Of a DNA stretch of 64,000 nucleotides, positions 11,262 to 24,213 are shown piece after piece. Under the pieces are notes generated by a model, which did no database searches, was not told the DNA's origin, and worked only from the letters and a program-made list of their open reading frames with translations. Position 1 is the stretch's first letter; the number at the start of each line of letters is the position of its first letter. Both the position numbers and the translations under genes were made by a program. This DNA is from Mycolicibacterium phlei (GTDB lineage Bacteria; Actinomycetota; Actinomycetes; Mycobacteriales; Mycobacteriaceae): positions 2,852,001 to 2,916,000 of the forward strand of contig NZ_CP014475.1 of NCBI RefSeq assembly GCF_001583415.1, read 5' to 3'.

Positions 11262-12070
11262 CCGCGGTCCTCGAGCTCGCCGATGTGACGTTCCGGCGCA
11301 ACGGCAAGCAGATCATCGACGGCATCTCGTTGACCGTGCAGGCCGGTGAACACTGGGCGCTGCTGGGTCCCAACGGCGCAGGCAAGAGCACCCTGCTGGG
11401 TTTCTGCGCGGCGATGACGTTCCCGACCACCGGCACCGTCACCATCCTCGGCAACCGGATGGGCCGCACCGATCTGGCGGCGCTGCGCCATTCGATCGGC
11501 CACGTCAACCCGCGGCACCGGTTGCAGCACCCGCTGACCGTCCGCGAGGTGGTGCTGACCGGCATCACCGCCACCATCGACGTGCCGATGCGGTGGACGC
11601 CGACCGCCAAGCAGCTCGCCCATGCCGACGCGATGATCGACGCGGTCGGCTTGTCGCACAAGGCATCCGACGCGTGGCCGACGCTGTCGCAGGGTGAGCG
11701 GGGCCGCACGCTGATCGCGCGGGCACTGGTCGCCGAGCCGAAGCTGCTACTGCTCGACGAGCCCACCACCGGCCTGGACGTGGCCGCCCGCGAACAGCTG
11801 TTGGAGACCCTCGACACGCTCGACGAGACCCATCCCGACGTGGCGTCGATCCTGGTCACCCACCACCTCGAGGAACTGCCGACCACGACGACGCACGCCC
11901 TGCTGATCGCCGAGGGCCGCACGGTGGCCAGCGGACCTGCGCGCGAGACGGTGACGACGGGGACCGTCAGCGCGGCGTTCGCGCACCCGGTGAAGGTCAG
12001 CTACGACGAGGGCCGCTGGTCGGCGCGGGCCTCGGGGGCGAGGAGTTGGGCGGCGTCGAAGCAGGTGTGA
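11258..12070 (+). CDS. ABC transporter ATP-binding protein
   Basis: A 270-residue cytoplasmic ATPase of an ABC system, substrate unknown. Walker [10 protein letters not shown] is at 37-45, the signature LSQGE at 143-147, and Walker B LLLLDEPT at 163-170, followed by the H-loop VTHHLEEL. The fold resembles the ModF/metal-importer-like stand-alone ATPases with a histidine-rich Q-loop region ([13 protein letters not shown]). No permease or binding protein lies nearby, so it either works with a distant permease or is not a transporter. The GTG start at 11258 overlaps the peroxiredoxin stop. Its last 70 bases overlap the 3' end of hisI on the other strand. Confidence 0.88.
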   Translation: MTAVLELADVTFRRNGKQIIDGISLTVQAGEHWALLGPNGAGKSTLLGFCAAMTFPTTGTVTILGNRMGRTDLAALRHSIGHVNPRHRLQHPLTVREVVLTGITATIDVPMRWTPTAKQLAHADAMIDAVGLSHKASDAWPTLSQGERGRTLIARALVAEPKLLLLDEPTTGLDVAAREQLLETLDTLDETHPDVASILVTHHLEELPTTTTHALLIAEGRTVASGPARETVTTGTVSAAFAHPVKVSYDEGRWSARASGARSWAASKQV

Positions 12071-12375
12071 TCGCCGGTGTGGCAGGCGCCGTCGACCTGG
12101 TCGACCTCCAGCAGCACGGTGTCGCCGTCGCAGTCCAGTCGCACCGAGTGCACGTACTGGGTGTGCCCGGAGGTCTCGCCCTTGACCCACAGCTGCTGAC
12201 GTGACCGTGAGAAGTACGTTGCGCGACGGGTTTCCAGCGTGCGGGCCAGCGCCTCGTCGTTCATCCACGCCATCATCAGCACCTGCCGGGTGGACCGCTC
12301 CTGCACGACGGCGGCGATCAGCCCGTTGGCGTCGCGTTTGAGCCGCGCCGCGATCTCCGGATCCAGCGCGCTCAT
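12001..12375 (-). CDS. hisI: Phosphoribosyl-AMP cyclohydrolase
   Basis: Third step of histidine synthesis: opens the adenine ring of PR-AMP. The 124-residue protein has the metal-binding set of stand-alone HisI: a Cys/Asp cluster in [10 protein letters not shown] and the zinc-type [23 protein letters not shown], the conserved substrate loop, precedes it. I chose the ATG at 12375 (MSALDP) because GAGGGCACC precedes it; an upstream in-frame start at 12399 is possible. It is the last gene of the his run, 28 bp after hisF, and its 3' end converges with the ABC ATPase with 70 bp of shared coding sequence. Confidence 0.95.
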   Translation of the reverse strand: MSALDPEIAARLKRDANGLIAAVVQERSTRQVLMMAWMNDEALARTLETRRATYFSRSRQQLWVKGETSGHTQYVHSVRLDCDGDTVLLEVDQVDGACHTGDHTCFDAAQLLAPEARADQRPSS

Positions 12376-12403
12376 CGGTGCCCTCGGCTCTTCGCGCAAG
12401 CGC

Positions 12404-13186
12404 TCATCGCACCACGATCCCCTCCGCGGCCATCGCCGCCTTCACCTGCCCGATGGTCAGGTCGCGGAAGTGGAACACGCTGGCCGCCAGCACCGCGTCG
12501 GCGCCTGCCTGCACGGCGGGCGCGAAATGCTCTGGCGCACCGGCACCGCCGCTGGCGATCACCGGGATGTTCACCGCGCCGCGCACCGCGCGGATCATCG
12601 GCAGGTCGAAGCCGGCCTTGGTGCCGTCGGCGTCCATGGAGTTCAGCAGGATCTCGCCGACGCCGAGTTCGGCGCCGCGCACCGCCCATTCGATCGCGTC
12701 GATGCCGGTGCCGCGCCGCCCGCCGTGGGTGGTGACCTCCCAGCCCGACGGGGTCGGCTGGCCACCCTCGGGCACGGTGCGGGCGTCGACCGACAGCACG
12801 ATGCACTGCGAGCCGAACTGCCGCGACATCTCGGCCAGCAGTTCGGGCCGGGCGATGGCCGCGGTGTTCACCGACACCTTGTCGGCGCCGGCGCGCAGCA
12901 GCACGTCGACGTCCTCGACCGAGCGCACCCCGCCGCCGACGGTCAGCGGGATGAACACCTGCTCGGCGGTGCGCTTGACCACCTCGAGCATGGTGGCCCG
13001 CCCCGACGAGGACGCGGTGACGTCGAGGAAGGTCAGCTCGTCGGCGCCCTCCGCGTCGTAGGCGGCCGCCAGTTCGACGGGATCCCCCGCGTCACGCAGG
13101 TTCTCGAAGTTGACGCCCTTGACCACCCGGCCGCCGTCGACGTCGAGGCACGGGATGACGCGGACCGCCAGATCTTTCGGGTTCAT
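12404..13186 (-). CDS. hisF: Imidazole glycerol phosphate synthase, cyclase subunit
   Basis: Cyclase half of the HisH-HisF complex; uses ammonia channelled from HisH to form IGP and AICAR. The 260-residue TIM barrel has the first catalytic Asp in [14 protein letters not shown] (Asp15) and the second in IVLSVDART, with phosphate loops VGGGVRS and IASGGAGA. The ATG at 13186 has an excellent ribosome site (GGAGGA eight bases upstream) and overlaps the impA stop as ATGA. Longer in-frame extensions run into impA and are not coding. Confidence 0.97.
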   Translation of the reverse strand: MNPKDLAVRVIPCLDVDGGRVVKGVNFENLRDAGDPVELAAAYDAEGADELTFLDVTASSSGRATMLEVVKRTAEQVFIPLTVGGGVRSVEDVDVLLRAGADKVSVNTAAIARPELLAEMSRQFGSQCIVLSVDARTVPEGGQPTPSGWEVTTHGGRRGTGIDAIEWAVRGAELGVGEILLNSMDADGTKAGFDLPMIRAVRGAVNIPVIASGGAGAPEHFAPAVQAGADAVLAASVFHFRDLTIGQVKAAMAAEGIVVR

Positions 13187-14001
13187 CGGTAGTCCTCCGG
13201 ATCGCCGACCGCACGCAGCAGATCGAGCAGTTGCTGATGCGTGCCGGGAGCCCCGACCAGCGCCGACGGCGAGTCCACCTTCCAGTCGCCGCCCGCCAGG
13301 TCGGTGACCACTCCCCCGGCCGCCCGGATCAGCGCGACCCCGGCGGCGTGGTCCCACGGGTGCCCGCTGAAACTGATTGCGCCGCCGAGGATTCCGGCCG
13401 CTGTGTAGGCCAGGTCGATGCCGGTGGCGCCGTGCATACGCATCCGCGAGCACTCCCGGCTCAGGTTCTCCATGACCGCGAGCCGGTAACGTCCGGGCAC
13501 CCGGCCGCGGGAGTCGACGTTGAACGTGCTCATCCCGACGATGGCGTCCGACAGCGGCGTCGGTTCGACCGGCGGCTGCTCCACCCCGTTCTTGCGCAGC
13601 GGTCCGCCGACGACGGCGGTGAACTTCTCGCCGGTGAACGGAATCCAGGTCAGCCCGGCGACCGGTTCGCCGTCGCGGACCAGGCCCAGCAGGATCGCCG
13701 CCATCGGCGAACCGGCGGCGTAGTTGAACGTGCCGTCGATCGGGTCGAGCACCCACACCAGCGGCGAGTTCAGGTCGGCGCCGCCGAACTCCTCGCCGTG
13801 CACCCCGATCCCGGTGCGCTCGGTGAGCGCGGCCACCACCTGGCGTTCGATGGCCAGATCCACCTCGGTGGCGAAGTCGTTGCCCTTCTTCTGCACCGCG
13901 GACTCCGCTCGGTGCCCCTCGATGAACGGGACCGACGCCTCGTCGAGGATCCGGGCGGCCTCGGCGACCAGCGCGTTGAGGTCGCCGACGTCCACCGCCA
14001 T
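13183..14001 (-). CDS. impA: Inositol-monophosphatase family phosphatase
   Basis: Mg-dependent phosphomonoesterase of the IMPase family (272 residues). The metal-binding motifs are HGEEFGG at 68-74, DPIDGTFNY at 86-94, and HPWDHAAG late in the sequence. M. tuberculosis has the same gene (impA) between hisA and hisF. Its substrate may be inositol phosphate or another sugar phosphate. The location suggests histidinol-phosphate as a possible substrate too, but mycobacteria have a separate HisN, so I do not call it that. Its ATG directly abuts the hisA TAG, and its stop overlaps hisF, so it is coupled on both sides. Confidence 0.9.
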   Translation of the reverse strand: MAVDVGDLNALVAEAARILDEASVPFIEGHRAESAVQKKGNDFATEVDLAIERQVVAALTERTGIGVHGEEFGGADLNSPLVWVLDPIDGTFNYAAGSPMAAILLGLVRDGEPVAGLTWIPFTGEKFTAVVGGPLRKNGVEQPPVEPTPLSDAIVGMSTFNVDSRGRVPGRYRLAVMENLSRECSRMRMHGATGIDLAYTAAGILGGAISFSGHPWDHAAGVALIRAAGGVVTDLAGGDWKVDSPSALVGAPGTHQQLLDLLRAVGDPEDYR

Positions 14002-14742
14002 CTAGCCTCCCACCGCGGCCAGCGCCTCGGGCAGCGTGAACCGCCCGGCGTACAACGCCTTCCCGACGATCGCACCCTCGACCCCGCGGTCGGTGAGGGT
14101 GGCGATCGCGCGCAGGTCGTCGAGGCTGGACACCCCGCCGGAGGCGATCACCGGCGCATCCGTGCGGTCGGTCACCTGCGACAGCAGTTCCAGGTTCGGG
14201 CCCCGCAGCGTGCCGTCCTTGGTGACGTCGGTGACGACGAAGCGCGAACAGCCCTCGCGGTCAAGGCGTTCCAGTACCTCCCACAGGTCGCCGCCGTCGG
14301 TCTCCCAGCCGCGGCCGCGCAGCCGGTGCTGGCCGTCGACGATCTTGACGTCCAGGCCGACGGCCACCTTGTCGCCGTGCTCGGCGACCACCTTCGCGCA
14401 CCACTGCGGGTTCTCCAGCGCGGCGGTGCCCAGGTTGACCCGGGCGCAGCCGGTGGCCAGCGCGGCGGCCAGCGACTCGTCGTCGCGGATGCCGCCGGAC
14501 AGCTCGACCTTGACGTCGAGCTTGCCGACCACGTCGGCCAGCAGCTCACGGTTGGAGCCGCGGCCGAACGCGGCGTCGAGGTCGACCAGGTGGATCCACT
14601 CCGCGCCGTCGCGCTGCCAGGTCAGCGCGGCGTCGAGGGCCGATCCGTACTCGGTCTCACTGCCGGCCTGGCCCTGCACGAGGCGGACGGCTTTGCCGTC
14701 GACCACGTCGACAGCGGGAAGCAGAATCAGTCGTTGCGACAC
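14002..14742 (-). CDS. priA: Phosphoribosyl isomerase A (HisA/TrpF bifunctional)
   Basis: ProFAR isomerase of histidine synthesis. In actinobacteria this enzyme (PriA, also called hisA) also does the TrpF step of tryptophan synthesis. The 246-residue barrel has catalytic Asp12 in [10 protein letters not shown] and the second Asp in [15 protein letters not shown], with ELSGGIRD, and VIASGGVSS phosphate loops. [10 protein letters not shown] around residue 135 is the PriA-type loop with the Arg and Trp known to switch between the two substrates. No trpF is seen in the nearby trp cluster, consistent with the dual role. The start is GTG at 14742, five bases from the hisH stop. Confidence 0.94.
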   Translation of the reverse strand: MSQRLILLPAVDVVDGKAVRLVQGQAGSETEYGSALDAALTWQRDGAEWIHLVDLDAAFGRGSNRELLADVVGKLDVKVELSGGIRDDESLAAALATGCARVNLGTAALENPQWCAKVVAEHGDKVAVGLDVKIVDGQHRLRGRGWETDGGDLWEVLERLDREGCSRFVVTDVTKDGTLRGPNLELLSQVTDRTDAPVIASGGVSSLDDLRAIATLTDRGVEGAIVGKALYAGRFTLPEALAAVGG

Positions 14743-14747
14743 GTCGG

Positions 14748-15364
14748 TCAACCTAATGCCTTCACCCAGTTGGTCAGTAATGCGGCACCGGCGTCGCCGC
14801 TCTTCTCGGGATGGAACTGCGTCGCCGACAGCGGACCGTCCTCCACGGCGGCCAGGAACGGCACACCGTGCGTGGCCCAGGTCAGCTTCGCGGACGGATC
14901 GCCCTCCCACTGCTGGGCGGCGTAGGAGTGCACGAAGTAGAACCGGGTGCCCGGGTCGATCCCGGCGAACAGCACGCTGTCGGTGGGGGCGTCGACGACG
15001 TTCCAGCCCATGTGCGGGATCACCGGCGCATCCAGCCTGACCACCGCACCGGGCCACATCCCGCAGCCGTCGGTCTGTACCCCGAACTCCACACCGCGGG
15101 CGAACAGGATCTGCATGCCGACGCAGATCCCGAGCACCGGTCGACCCGCGGCCACCCGCTCGGCGATGATCCGCTCACCGCCGATGCCGCGCAGCCCCGC
15201 CATGCACGCCGCGAACGCACCCACCCCGGGCACCACCAGCCCGTCGGCGTTGCCTGCGGCCTCGGCGTCGGCGGTGACGGTGACGTCGGCGCCGACCCGC
15301 TCCAGGGCGCGCTGGGCCGAGCGCAGGTTCCCCGATCCGTAGTCGAGGATCACCACTCGCTTTG

Positions 15365-15368
<4 letters not shown>
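14748..15368 (-). CDS. hisH: Imidazole glycerol phosphate synthase, glutaminase subunit
   Basis: Class I glutamine amidotransferase that feeds ammonia to HisF. The 206 residues carry the nucleophile Cys in GICVGMQ, the catalytic His-Glu in QFHPEKSG, and VPGVGAF forming the oxyanion region. HSYAAQQW is present before them. The GTG start at 15368 overlaps the hisB stop in GTGA. Confidence 0.96.
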
Positions 15369-18470
<3,102 letters not shown>

Positions 18471-18506
18471 TCTCCCAGAGCGGACCAAATCGGTTATGGA
18501 GGCGTC

Positions 18507-18932
18507 ATGCGAGCCAGCGAGCACCCCAACAACGCCCCCGGCATCCCCATGCTGTTTCCACCGTGGCTGGAGAACCTGCAGGTCAAGTACTTCAACAAGC
18601 TCGTCAAGCCGCTGTCGCGGGTGATGCCCGGGATGGCCACGATCACCCATCGCGGCCGCAGGTCCGGCAAGCCCTACGAGACGATCGTCACTGCCTACCG
18701 ATCCGGGGACACCGTCGCGATCGCGCTGGCGCACGGCAAGACGGACTGGGTGAAGAACGTGCTGGTCGCCGGCGAGGCCGATCTGCGGGTCGGCAGGCGC
18801 ACCCTGCACCTGGTCAATCCGCGGATCGTGCCCGCAGGCGGCGACCCGACCGGTCTGCCGCGGATGGCACGGCTGCAGGTCGGCCGTGTGGCGGTCTTCG
18901 TCGCCGACGTCAGCCACGACGCCGCTGCTTGA
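18507..18932 (+). CDS. Nitroreductase-family deazaflavin (F420)-dependent oxidoreductase
   Basis: A 141-residue split-barrel protein of the DUF385/Ddn type, which in mycobacteria uses F420 as hydride donor; the natural substrate is unknown. [18 protein letters not shown] is the family signature, and [18 protein letters not shown] is the second conserved stretch. GGAGG sits just before the ATG. Its stop overlaps the start of the TetR gene by one base (TGATG), so the regulator probably controls it or is co-expressed with it. Confidence 0.87.
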   Translation: MRASEHPNNAPGIPMLFPPWLENLQVKYFNKLVKPLSRVMPGMATITHRGRRSGKPYETIVTAYRSGDTVAIALAHGKTDWVKNVLVAGEADLRVGRRTLHLVNPRIVPAGGDPTGLPRMARLQVGRVAVFVADVSHDAAA

Positions 18933-19510
18933 TGCCCCGCCCGGACCGTAGCCGCGCCGCGCTGGTGGAGACCGCGGCCCGGCTGTTCCGCAGGCAGGGC
19001 TACGCGGCCACCGGGATCAACCAGATCCTCGCGCAGGCCGGCGTGCGGCCTGGATCGCTGTACCACCACTTTCCGGAGGGCAAACAGCAGCTGGCGGCCG
19101 CCGTGGTGGCCCACGAGGGCGCCGAGATCGAGCGCCGGCTGCGGGAGTCGCTGGCGGCGGACCGTCCGGTCGCCGACCTGGTCGACGGCTGGATCGACGC
19201 GATGGCCGCCGGGCTGGCCACCGATCCCCGCGACGGCTGCCCGATCGAGCCGTTGGCCACCGAGTCGGTGCACGCCAGCGCGCCGGTGCGGGAGGCGTCG
19301 GCGGCGGTGTTCGACAGCTGGCGCCGCGCCGTCGCCGACCGGCTGGCCGCCGACGGCTGGGCCCCGGGCGACGCCGAGCGCACGGCGCTGGCGCTGGTCG
19401 CGCTGGTCGAGGGCGCCCTGCTGCTGTCCCGCGTGCGCGGCGACGCCGACGCGCTGGCCGCCGCCAAGGCGGCCGCACGCGCCCTGCTGGCTACTTACAG
19501 AGCTCGGTGA
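18932..19510 (+). CDS. TetR-family regulator
   Basis: A 192-residue repressor. The N-terminal HTH runs about 8-52: [28 protein letters not shown] and then [15 protein letters not shown], the TetR recognition helix signature. The C-terminal half is helical and ends with [18 protein letters not shown], resembling the LmrA/YxaF-type TetR regulators. It overlaps the upstream oxidoreductase stop by one base. Its ligand is unknown. The last 20 bp overlap the 3' end of the membrane-protein gene on the other strand. Confidence 0.88.
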   Translation: MPRPDRSRAALVETAARLFRRQGYAATGINQILAQAGVRPGSLYHHFPEGKQQLAAAVVAHEGAEIERRLRESLAADRPVADLVDGWIDAMAAGLATDPRDGCPIEPLATESVHASAPVREASAAVFDSWRRAVADRLAADGWAPGDAERTALALVALVEGALLLSRVRGDADALAAAKAAARALLATYRAR

Positions 19511-19979
19511 TCGCGTTGTTGGCGGCGTCGGCGTCGGTCAGTCGCTTGGCCTGCGCCGGATCGTCGTTGGGCACGCCCGCGGTGGCGTTGGCGCCGATGT
19601 CCAGCAGCGTCTCGGCGAACTCGCGGACCTTGTCGGCCAGCTGGGCGGGTGTCGCCGGATCCAGCCGGGCCAGCAGGTACTGGCCGCCGTCGTAGAGCGA
19701 GATCCGCGCGTTGGCCGCCACGGCCTGGGCGCCGGTGACGTCCTGCGGACCGCCGGCGGGCGCCAGGTTGGTGTTGATCGAGATGCCGCGCCGCACCACG
19801 TCGGCCGCGGTGCACACCTTGGACTTGGCGTCGGCGATCTGCGCCGGCTCGTAGCTGGGCTTGGAGTTCTGGGTCTTGTACAGCGACCAACCAGCAACCC
19901 CGAGCGCGACAATCGCGATGATCAGGGAGATGACGGTCAGCAAATTGAAGCGCCGGGGTTCCTCGTCGTCGTCGTACAC
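19491..19979 (-). CDS. Small membrane-anchored protein of unknown function
   Basis: I do not recognise a family. About 162 residues: a short acidic cytoplasmic N-terminus (YDDDEEPRR), one TM helix at about 13-34, then a roughly 125-residue soluble domain that should face outside. That domain has two cysteines far apart (SKVCTAAD and ELCK at the very end) that could form a disulfide. Mycobacterial single-pass proteins of this type are common and uncharacterised. The GTG at 19979 is the best start, with only a weak ribosome site, so the start is uncertain. It is downstream of nadC on the same strand but faces away across an 18-bp gap and could be co-transcribed with it. Confidence 0.7.
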   Translation of the reverse strand: MYDDDEEPRRFNLLTVISLIIAIVALGVAGWSLYKTQNSKPSYEPAQIADAKSKVCTAADVVRRGISINTNLAPAGGPQDVTGAQAVAANARISLYDGGQYLLARLDPATPAQLADKVREFAETLLDIGANATAGVPNDDPAQAKRLTDADAANNAITELCK

Positions 19980-19996
19980 GGTTGCGATCGTAACCG

Positions 19997-20854
19997 TTAG
20001 ACGTCCAAACCGATGTCGAGGACGCGCACCGAATGCGTGAGCGCCCCGACCGCGAGGTAGTCGACACCGGTTCCGGCAAAGTCGGCGGCGCGGTCCAGGC
20101 TCAACCCGCCGGAGGACTCGAGCTTGGTCTGGGGTGCCCGGGCGTCGCGGCGCTGCACCGCGATCTGGGTCTGCCACACCGGGAAGTTGTCCAGCAGGAT
20201 CAGCTCGACATTCTCGGCGAGCACCTCGTCGAGCTGTTCCAGCGAATCGACCTCGACCTCGCACTCGATGTCGGGGGCCGCAGCGCGCACCGCCCGCAGC
20301 GCGGCGACCACCGATCCGGCGGCCGCCACGTGGTTGTCCTTGATCAGCGCGGCGTCGCCGAGACCCATCCGGTGGTTGACCCCGCCGCCGACGCGCACCG
20401 CGTACTTCTGCAGGGCGCGCAGACCCGGCAGCGTCTTGCGGGTGTCGCGGATCTTGGCGTTGGTGCCCGAGACGGCGTCCACCCAGGTGGCGGTCGTGGT
20501 GGCGATGCCGGACAGGTGGCAGACCAGGTTCAGCATCGTCCGCTCCGCGGTCAGCAGGCCCTGGGTGGGTGCCTCGACGGTGAGCACGACGCCGCCGGGC
20601 TGCACCCGGGTGCCGTCCTCGACGCGGTCTTTGACCAGGTAGTTCCCGGCGCCGAGCACCTCGTCGAGGGTGAGCAGTGCGATGTCGACCCCGGCGATCA
20701 CGCCGGGCTCGCGGGCCACCATCGACGCGGTGGTGCGGGCGGCGGGGTCGACGGTGGCCTGGGTGGTCACGTCGGGTCCGTAGCGCAGGTCCTCCTCGAG
20801 CGCGCGGGCGATCACGCGGCGCGCCTCGTCGAGTTCGGCCGGACTCATCTTCAT
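19997..20854 (-). CDS. nadC: Nicotinate-nucleotide pyrophosphorylase
   Basis: Converts quinolinate and PRPP to nicotinate mononucleotide, third step of de novo NAD synthesis. The 285 residues carry the QPRTase strings LTAERTMLNLVCHLSGIAT, IRDTRKTLPGLRALQKYAV, GGGVNHRMGLGDAALIKDNH and VEVDSLEQLDE, with ESSGGLSL near the end. The ATG at 20854 shares one base with the nadB stop (TGATG), so nadA-B-C are tightly coupled. Confidence 0.97.
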   Translation of the reverse strand: MKMSPAELDEARRVIARALEEDLRYGPDVTTQATVDPAARTTASMVAREPGVIAGVDIALLTLDEVLGAGNYLVKDRVEDGTRVQPGGVVLTVEAPTQGLLTAERTMLNLVCHLSGIATTTATWVDAVSGTNAKIRDTRKTLPGLRALQKYAVRVGGGVNHRMGLGDAALIKDNHVAAAGSVVAALRAVRAAAPDIECEVEVDSLEQLDEVLAENVELILLDNFPVWQTQIAVQRRDARAPQTKLESSGGLSLDRAADFAGTGVDYLAVGALTHSVRVLDIGLDV

Positions 20855-22419
20855 CAGCAGCAGGCCTCCACAGCGATGAGGCTCCGGGCCAGGCCCGGAT
20901 CGGTGTCGGGATAGTCGCGGCGGTGGTGGCAGCCCCGCGATTCGGTACGGGTGGTCGCCGCGGCCGCGACGGCGGCGGCGACGGTGGTCAGCGCGACGTC
21001 CTCGAAGTCGGCGCGGGAGGTGACGGCCCGCGGGCGGGCGGTGTCGAGTTCGGCGGCCAGCACACTCAGCCCGTCGCCGTCGCGGACCACCCCTGCGTAG
21101 CGGGTCATCGCCCGCTGCAGGTCGGTGCGCGGCAGCGCCGAGCGCACCGCGGGCCCGGGCGGGTGCGCGGTGACCGGGCCGGCGTCGGCGGCGTGCGCGG
21201 CGGCGGCCCGTCCGGCGCGCCCGCCCACCACCAGGCCCTCGAGCAGGCTGTTGGAGGCCAGCCGGTTCGCGCCGTGCAGCCCGGTGCGGGCGACCTCCCC
21301 GGCGGCGAACAGCCCGGCCAGCTCGGTGCGGCCGTGGGTGTCGGTGACGACGCCGCCGCAGCTGTAGTGCGCACCGGGCACCACCGGGATGGGGTCGACG
21401 GCGGGGTCGATACCCGCGGCCAGGCAGGCGGCGGTGACCGTCGGGAACCGTTGCGCGAAGCCGGTGATCGCGCGCGCGTCGAGGTACACGCACGGCGCGC
21501 CGGTCTGCTCGATGCGGGCGTGGATCGCGGCGGCGACCACGTCGCGGGGTGCCAGATCACCCATCGGGTGCACGCCGTCGGTGACCGGGTTTCCCTGTGC
21601 GTCAATGAGTCTGGCGCCCTCACCGCGGATCGCCTCGGTGATCAGCGGGCGCCTGCCGGTGGCGTGCCCGTCGTACAGCATCGTCGGGTGGAACTGGATG
21701 AACTCGACGTCGCTGACCGGCAGACCGGCCCACATCGCCAGTGCCACACCGTCACCGGTGGAGCCGTCGGGGTTGGTGGTGGCCGAGTACAGGTGGCCGA
21801 GCCCGCCGGTGGCCAGGATGACCGACGGGGCGTGCACCACCCCGGGGCCGTCAGCGTTGAGCACCAGCACACCGGTGACCGCGCCGGCCTCGTGCAGGAT
21901 CTCGACCGCGACGTGGTTGTGCCGGATGTCCAGCCCCGCGGCGGCGGCGTTGAGCGCGCGTTGCACCTCGGCGCCGGTGGAGTCGCCGCCGGCGTGGATG
22001 ATCCGCCTGCGCGAGTGGCCGCCCTCGCGGGTCAGTGCCCAGGAGCCGGGCGCGGCCTCGTCGAACCGGGCGCCGTCGGCGACCAGGTCGCGCACCGCGC
22101 GGTAGCCGTCGGAGACGATCGAGCGCACGGCGTCGACGTCACACAGGCCGCCGCCGGCGGCGACGGTGTCGGCGACGTGACGTTCGATCGAGTCGCCGTC
22201 CTCGTGCAGCCCCTCGGGCAGCACCACCGCGATCCCGCCCTGGGCGTGGAACGTGGCGGTGTCACCGGTCTTGCTCAGTACCAGGACTTTGCGGCCCTGT
22301 CGGTGCGCGGCCAGGCCTGCCACCAGCCCGGCCACGCCGGTGCCGATGACGACGACGTCGGCGCGCTGCTGCCAGTGGCCTGCCCACCGGCCCGCGCCGC
22401 AGGCCGCCGCGCGTGTCAT
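20854..22419 (-). CDS. nadB: L-aspartate oxidase
   Basis: FAD enzyme that oxidises aspartate to iminoaspartate, the substrate for NadA. The 521 residues show the dinucleotide-binding [17 protein letters not shown] near residue 22, [34 protein letters not shown] and [37 protein letters not shown] is the succinate-dehydrogenase/aspartate-oxidase family signature. The ATG at 22419 overlaps the nadA stop (ATGA). Long upstream extensions run into nadA and are not real. Confidence 0.97.
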   Translation of the reverse strand: MTRAAACGAGRWAGHWQQRADVVVIGTGVAGLVAGLAAHRQGRKVLVLSKTGDTATFHAQGGIAVVLPEGLHEDGDSIERHVADTVAAGGGLCDVDAVRSIVSDGYRAVRDLVADGARFDEAAPGSWALTREGGHSRRRIIHAGGDSTGAEVQRALNAAAAGLDIRHNHVAVEILHEAGAVTGVLVLNADGPGVVHAPSVILATGGLGHLYSATTNPDGSTGDGVALAMWAGLPVSDVEFIQFHPTMLYDGHATGRRPLITEAIRGEGARLIDAQGNPVTDGVHPMGDLAPRDVVAAAIHARIEQTGAPCVYLDARAITGFAQRFPTVTAACLAAGIDPAVDPIPVVPGAHYSCGGVVTDTHGRTELAGLFAAGEVARTGLHGANRLASNSLLEGLVVGGRAGRAAAAHAADAGPVTAHPPGPAVRSALPRTDLQRAMTRYAGVVRDGDGLSVLAAELDTARPRAVTSRADFEDVALTTVAAAVAAAATTRTESRGCHHRRDYPDTDPGLARSLIAVEACC

Positions 22420-23420
22420 TCCCCGCCGCCGGGTTGCCCGATCTCGATCATGCGCTGGACGCTGGCCCGGGCCCGGCTCGCGGTGTCCGGGTCGACGTGG
22501 ACCTCGTCGGTCCCGTCCATCAGGCAGCGCAGCAGCGCGGCGGGGGTGATCATCTTCATGTACTTGCATGACGCCCGGTCGTTGACCGCCATGAAGTCGA
22601 CGTCCGGTGCGGCACGGCGCAACTGGTGCAGCATGCCGACCTCGGTGGCCACCAGCACCTGCCGGGCTCCGGTCTCGCGGGCGGCGTCGAGCATGCCGCC
22701 GGTGGACAGGATCTTGACCCGGTCCTCCGGGAAGGCGCCCTCGCCGGCGAGGTACAACGCCGAAGTGGCGCAACCACATTCGGGGTGCACGAACAGTTCG
22801 GCGTCGGGGTGGCGGCGGGCCTGGTCGGCCAGCTCGTCACCGTTGATGCCGGCGTGCACGTGGCACTCCCCGGCCCAGATGTGCATGTTGGTGCGGCCGG
22901 TCACCCGGCGCACGTGGGCGCCGAGGAACTGGTCCGGGCAGAACAGCACCTCGCGGTCCTCGGGGATCGAGGCCACCACGTCGACGGCGTTGGAGGAGGT
23001 GCAGCAGATGTCGGTCTCGGCCTTCACCGCGGCGGTGGTGTTGACGTAGGACACCACCACGGCGTCGGGGTGGTCGGCCTTCCACGCGCGCAGGTCGTCG
23101 GCGGAGATCGAGTCGGCGAGCGAGCAGCCGGCCCGCGCGTCGGGGATCAGCACGGTCTTGTCCGGCGACAGGATCTTGGCGGTCTCGGCCATGAAGTGCA
23201 CACCGCAGAAGACGATGGTCTCCTCGGGCACCTCGGCCGCGATGCGCGACAGCGCCAGCGAGTCACCGACGTGATCGGCGACGTCCTGGATGGCGGGCAG
23301 CTGGTAGTTGTGCGCGAGGATCGTCGCGTTGCGCTTCTTGGCGAGCCGCCGGATCTCCTCGGCCCACCACTCGTCGGCCTGGATCTCATCGTCTGCGGGC
23401 ACACGGTCCAGAACCGTCAT
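22416..23420 (-). CDS. nadA: Quinolinate synthase
   Basis: 4Fe-4S enzyme that joins iminoaspartate and dihydroxyacetone phosphate to make quinolinate. The 334 residues include the three cluster cysteines in [20 protein letters not shown] and NDRASCKYM, plus [10 protein letters not shown] and [12 protein letters not shown]. The ATG at 23420 has a GGAGG ribosome site immediately upstream. Transcription begins in the 48-bp gap that holds the NrtR operator, diverging from nrtR. Confidence 0.97.
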   Translation of the reverse strand: MTVLDRVPADDEIQADEWWAEEIRRLAKKRNATILAHNYQLPAIQDVADHVGDSLALSRIAAEVPEETIVFCGVHFMAETAKILSPDKTVLIPDARAGCSLADSISADDLRAWKADHPDAVVVSYVNTTAAVKAETDICCTSSNAVDVVASIPEDREVLFCPDQFLGAHVRRVTGRTNMHIWAGECHVHAGINGDELADQARRHPDAELFVHPECGCATSALYLAGEGAFPEDRVKILSTGGMLDAARETGARQVLVATEVGMLHQLRRAAPDVDFMAVNDRASCKYMKMITPAALLRCLMDGTDEVHVDPDTASRARASVQRMIEIGQPGGGE

Positions 23421-23445
23421 GGCCGCCTCCTTCATCCCGTTCGGA

Positions 23446-23468
23446 GTTTTCGACTTACAATCGAAAAC
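23446..23468. promoter_or_regulatory. NrtR operator overlapping divergent nadA/nrtR promoters
   Basis: GTTTTCGA (23446-23453) and TCGAAAAC (23461-23468) form a perfect 8-bp inverted repeat around a 7-base spacer. The spacer and the start of the right arm contain TACAAT (23456-23461), a good -10 for nrtR. Placed exactly between nadA and nrtR, it is the expected binding site for the NrtR repressor known to control de novo NAD synthesis in M. smegmatis. Confidence 0.85.
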
Positions 23469-24161
23469 ATGGCACATATTAGCACCGCACACGAGGTGCT
23501 CGCCGCTGTGTTCCAGGTTCGCGAGGTCACGCCGCGCAAACCCGCACTTCACGTGCTGTTGTGGCAGCGCGCGCTGGAGCCCGAGCGCGGTAAGTGGTCG
23601 CTGCCCGGCGGCCGGCTCGGCGACGACGAGGACATGACCAGCTCGGTGCGCCGCCAACTCGCCGAGAAGGTGGACCTGCGTGAGGTTGCTCACCTCGAAC
23701 AGCTCGCGGTCTTCTCCGACCCGAACCGGGTGCCCGGTGTGCGCACCATCGCCTCGACGTTCTTGGGCCTGGTGCCCTCCCCCGCCACCCCGGAACTGCC
23801 GCCGGACACCCGCTGGCATCCGGTCGGCGATCTGCCGCCGATGGCGTTCGACCACGGCCCGATGGTTGAGCACGCCCGCACCCGCCTGGTCGCCAAGCTG
23901 TCCTACACGAACATCGGATACGCCTTGGCGCCAACGGAGTTCGCGATGTCGACGCTGCGCGACATCTACAGCGCCGCGCTCGGGCACCACGTCGACGCGA
24001 CCAACCTGCAGCGCGTGCTCGAGCGGCGCAAGGTCATCACCCGCACCGGCACGACGGCGCCGTCGGGCCGGGGCGGCGGCCGACCGGCCGCGCTGTACCG
24101 GTTCACCGAGGCGCGGTACCGCGTCACCGACGAGTTCGCCGCGCTCCGGCCGCCGGGGTGA
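23469..24161 (+). CDS. nrtR: NrtR: Nudix-related repressor of NAD synthesis
   Basis: Transcriptional regulator with an N-terminal Nudix fold that senses NAD-related ligands and a C-terminal winged helix (about residues 150-215, with [16 protein letters not shown]). It has 230 residues. The Nudix box [24 protein letters not shown] keeps the frame spacing, but the catalytic RExxEE is RQxAEK, so it should have lost hydrolase activity and act as a sensor. The ATG begins one base after the operator, with a -10 (TACAAT) 7 bp upstream, so the mRNA is probably leaderless. It should repress nadA-B-C and itself. Confidence 0.92.
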   Translation: MAHISTAHEVLAAVFQVREVTPRKPALHVLLWQRALEPERGKWSLPGGRLGDDEDMTSSVRRQLAEKVDLREVAHLEQLAVFSDPNRVPGVRTIASTFLGLVPSPATPELPPDTRWHPVGDLPPMAFDHGPMVEHARTRLVAKLSYTNIGYALAPTEFAMSTLRDIYSAALGHHVDATNLQRVLERRKVITRTGTTAPSGRGGGRPAALYRFTEARYRVTDEFAALRPPG

Positions 24162-24180
24162 GGCCTGGCGTGGCGGGTGG

Positions 24181-24207
24181 ATTCTTAACACTTTCTTAAG
24201 TAAGAAT
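24181..24207. promoter_or_regulatory. AT-rich palindromic element before the lipase gene
   Basis: This 27-bp island starts with ATTCTTA and ends with TAAGAAT, a 7-bp inverted repeat. Inside it TTCTTA-AG-TAAGAA forms a second dyad (24193-24206), and TTCTTA also occurs as a direct repeat. The island lies 6 bp before the lipase ATG and is far more AT-rich than its surroundings. It looks like a promoter with an embedded operator. No regulator is known for it. Confidence 0.55.
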
Positions 24208-24213
24208 GGCCGA

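Noticed and set aside
18932..19510. nadC-side membrane protein and TetR as one operon
   Set aside because: They lie on opposite strands and converge.
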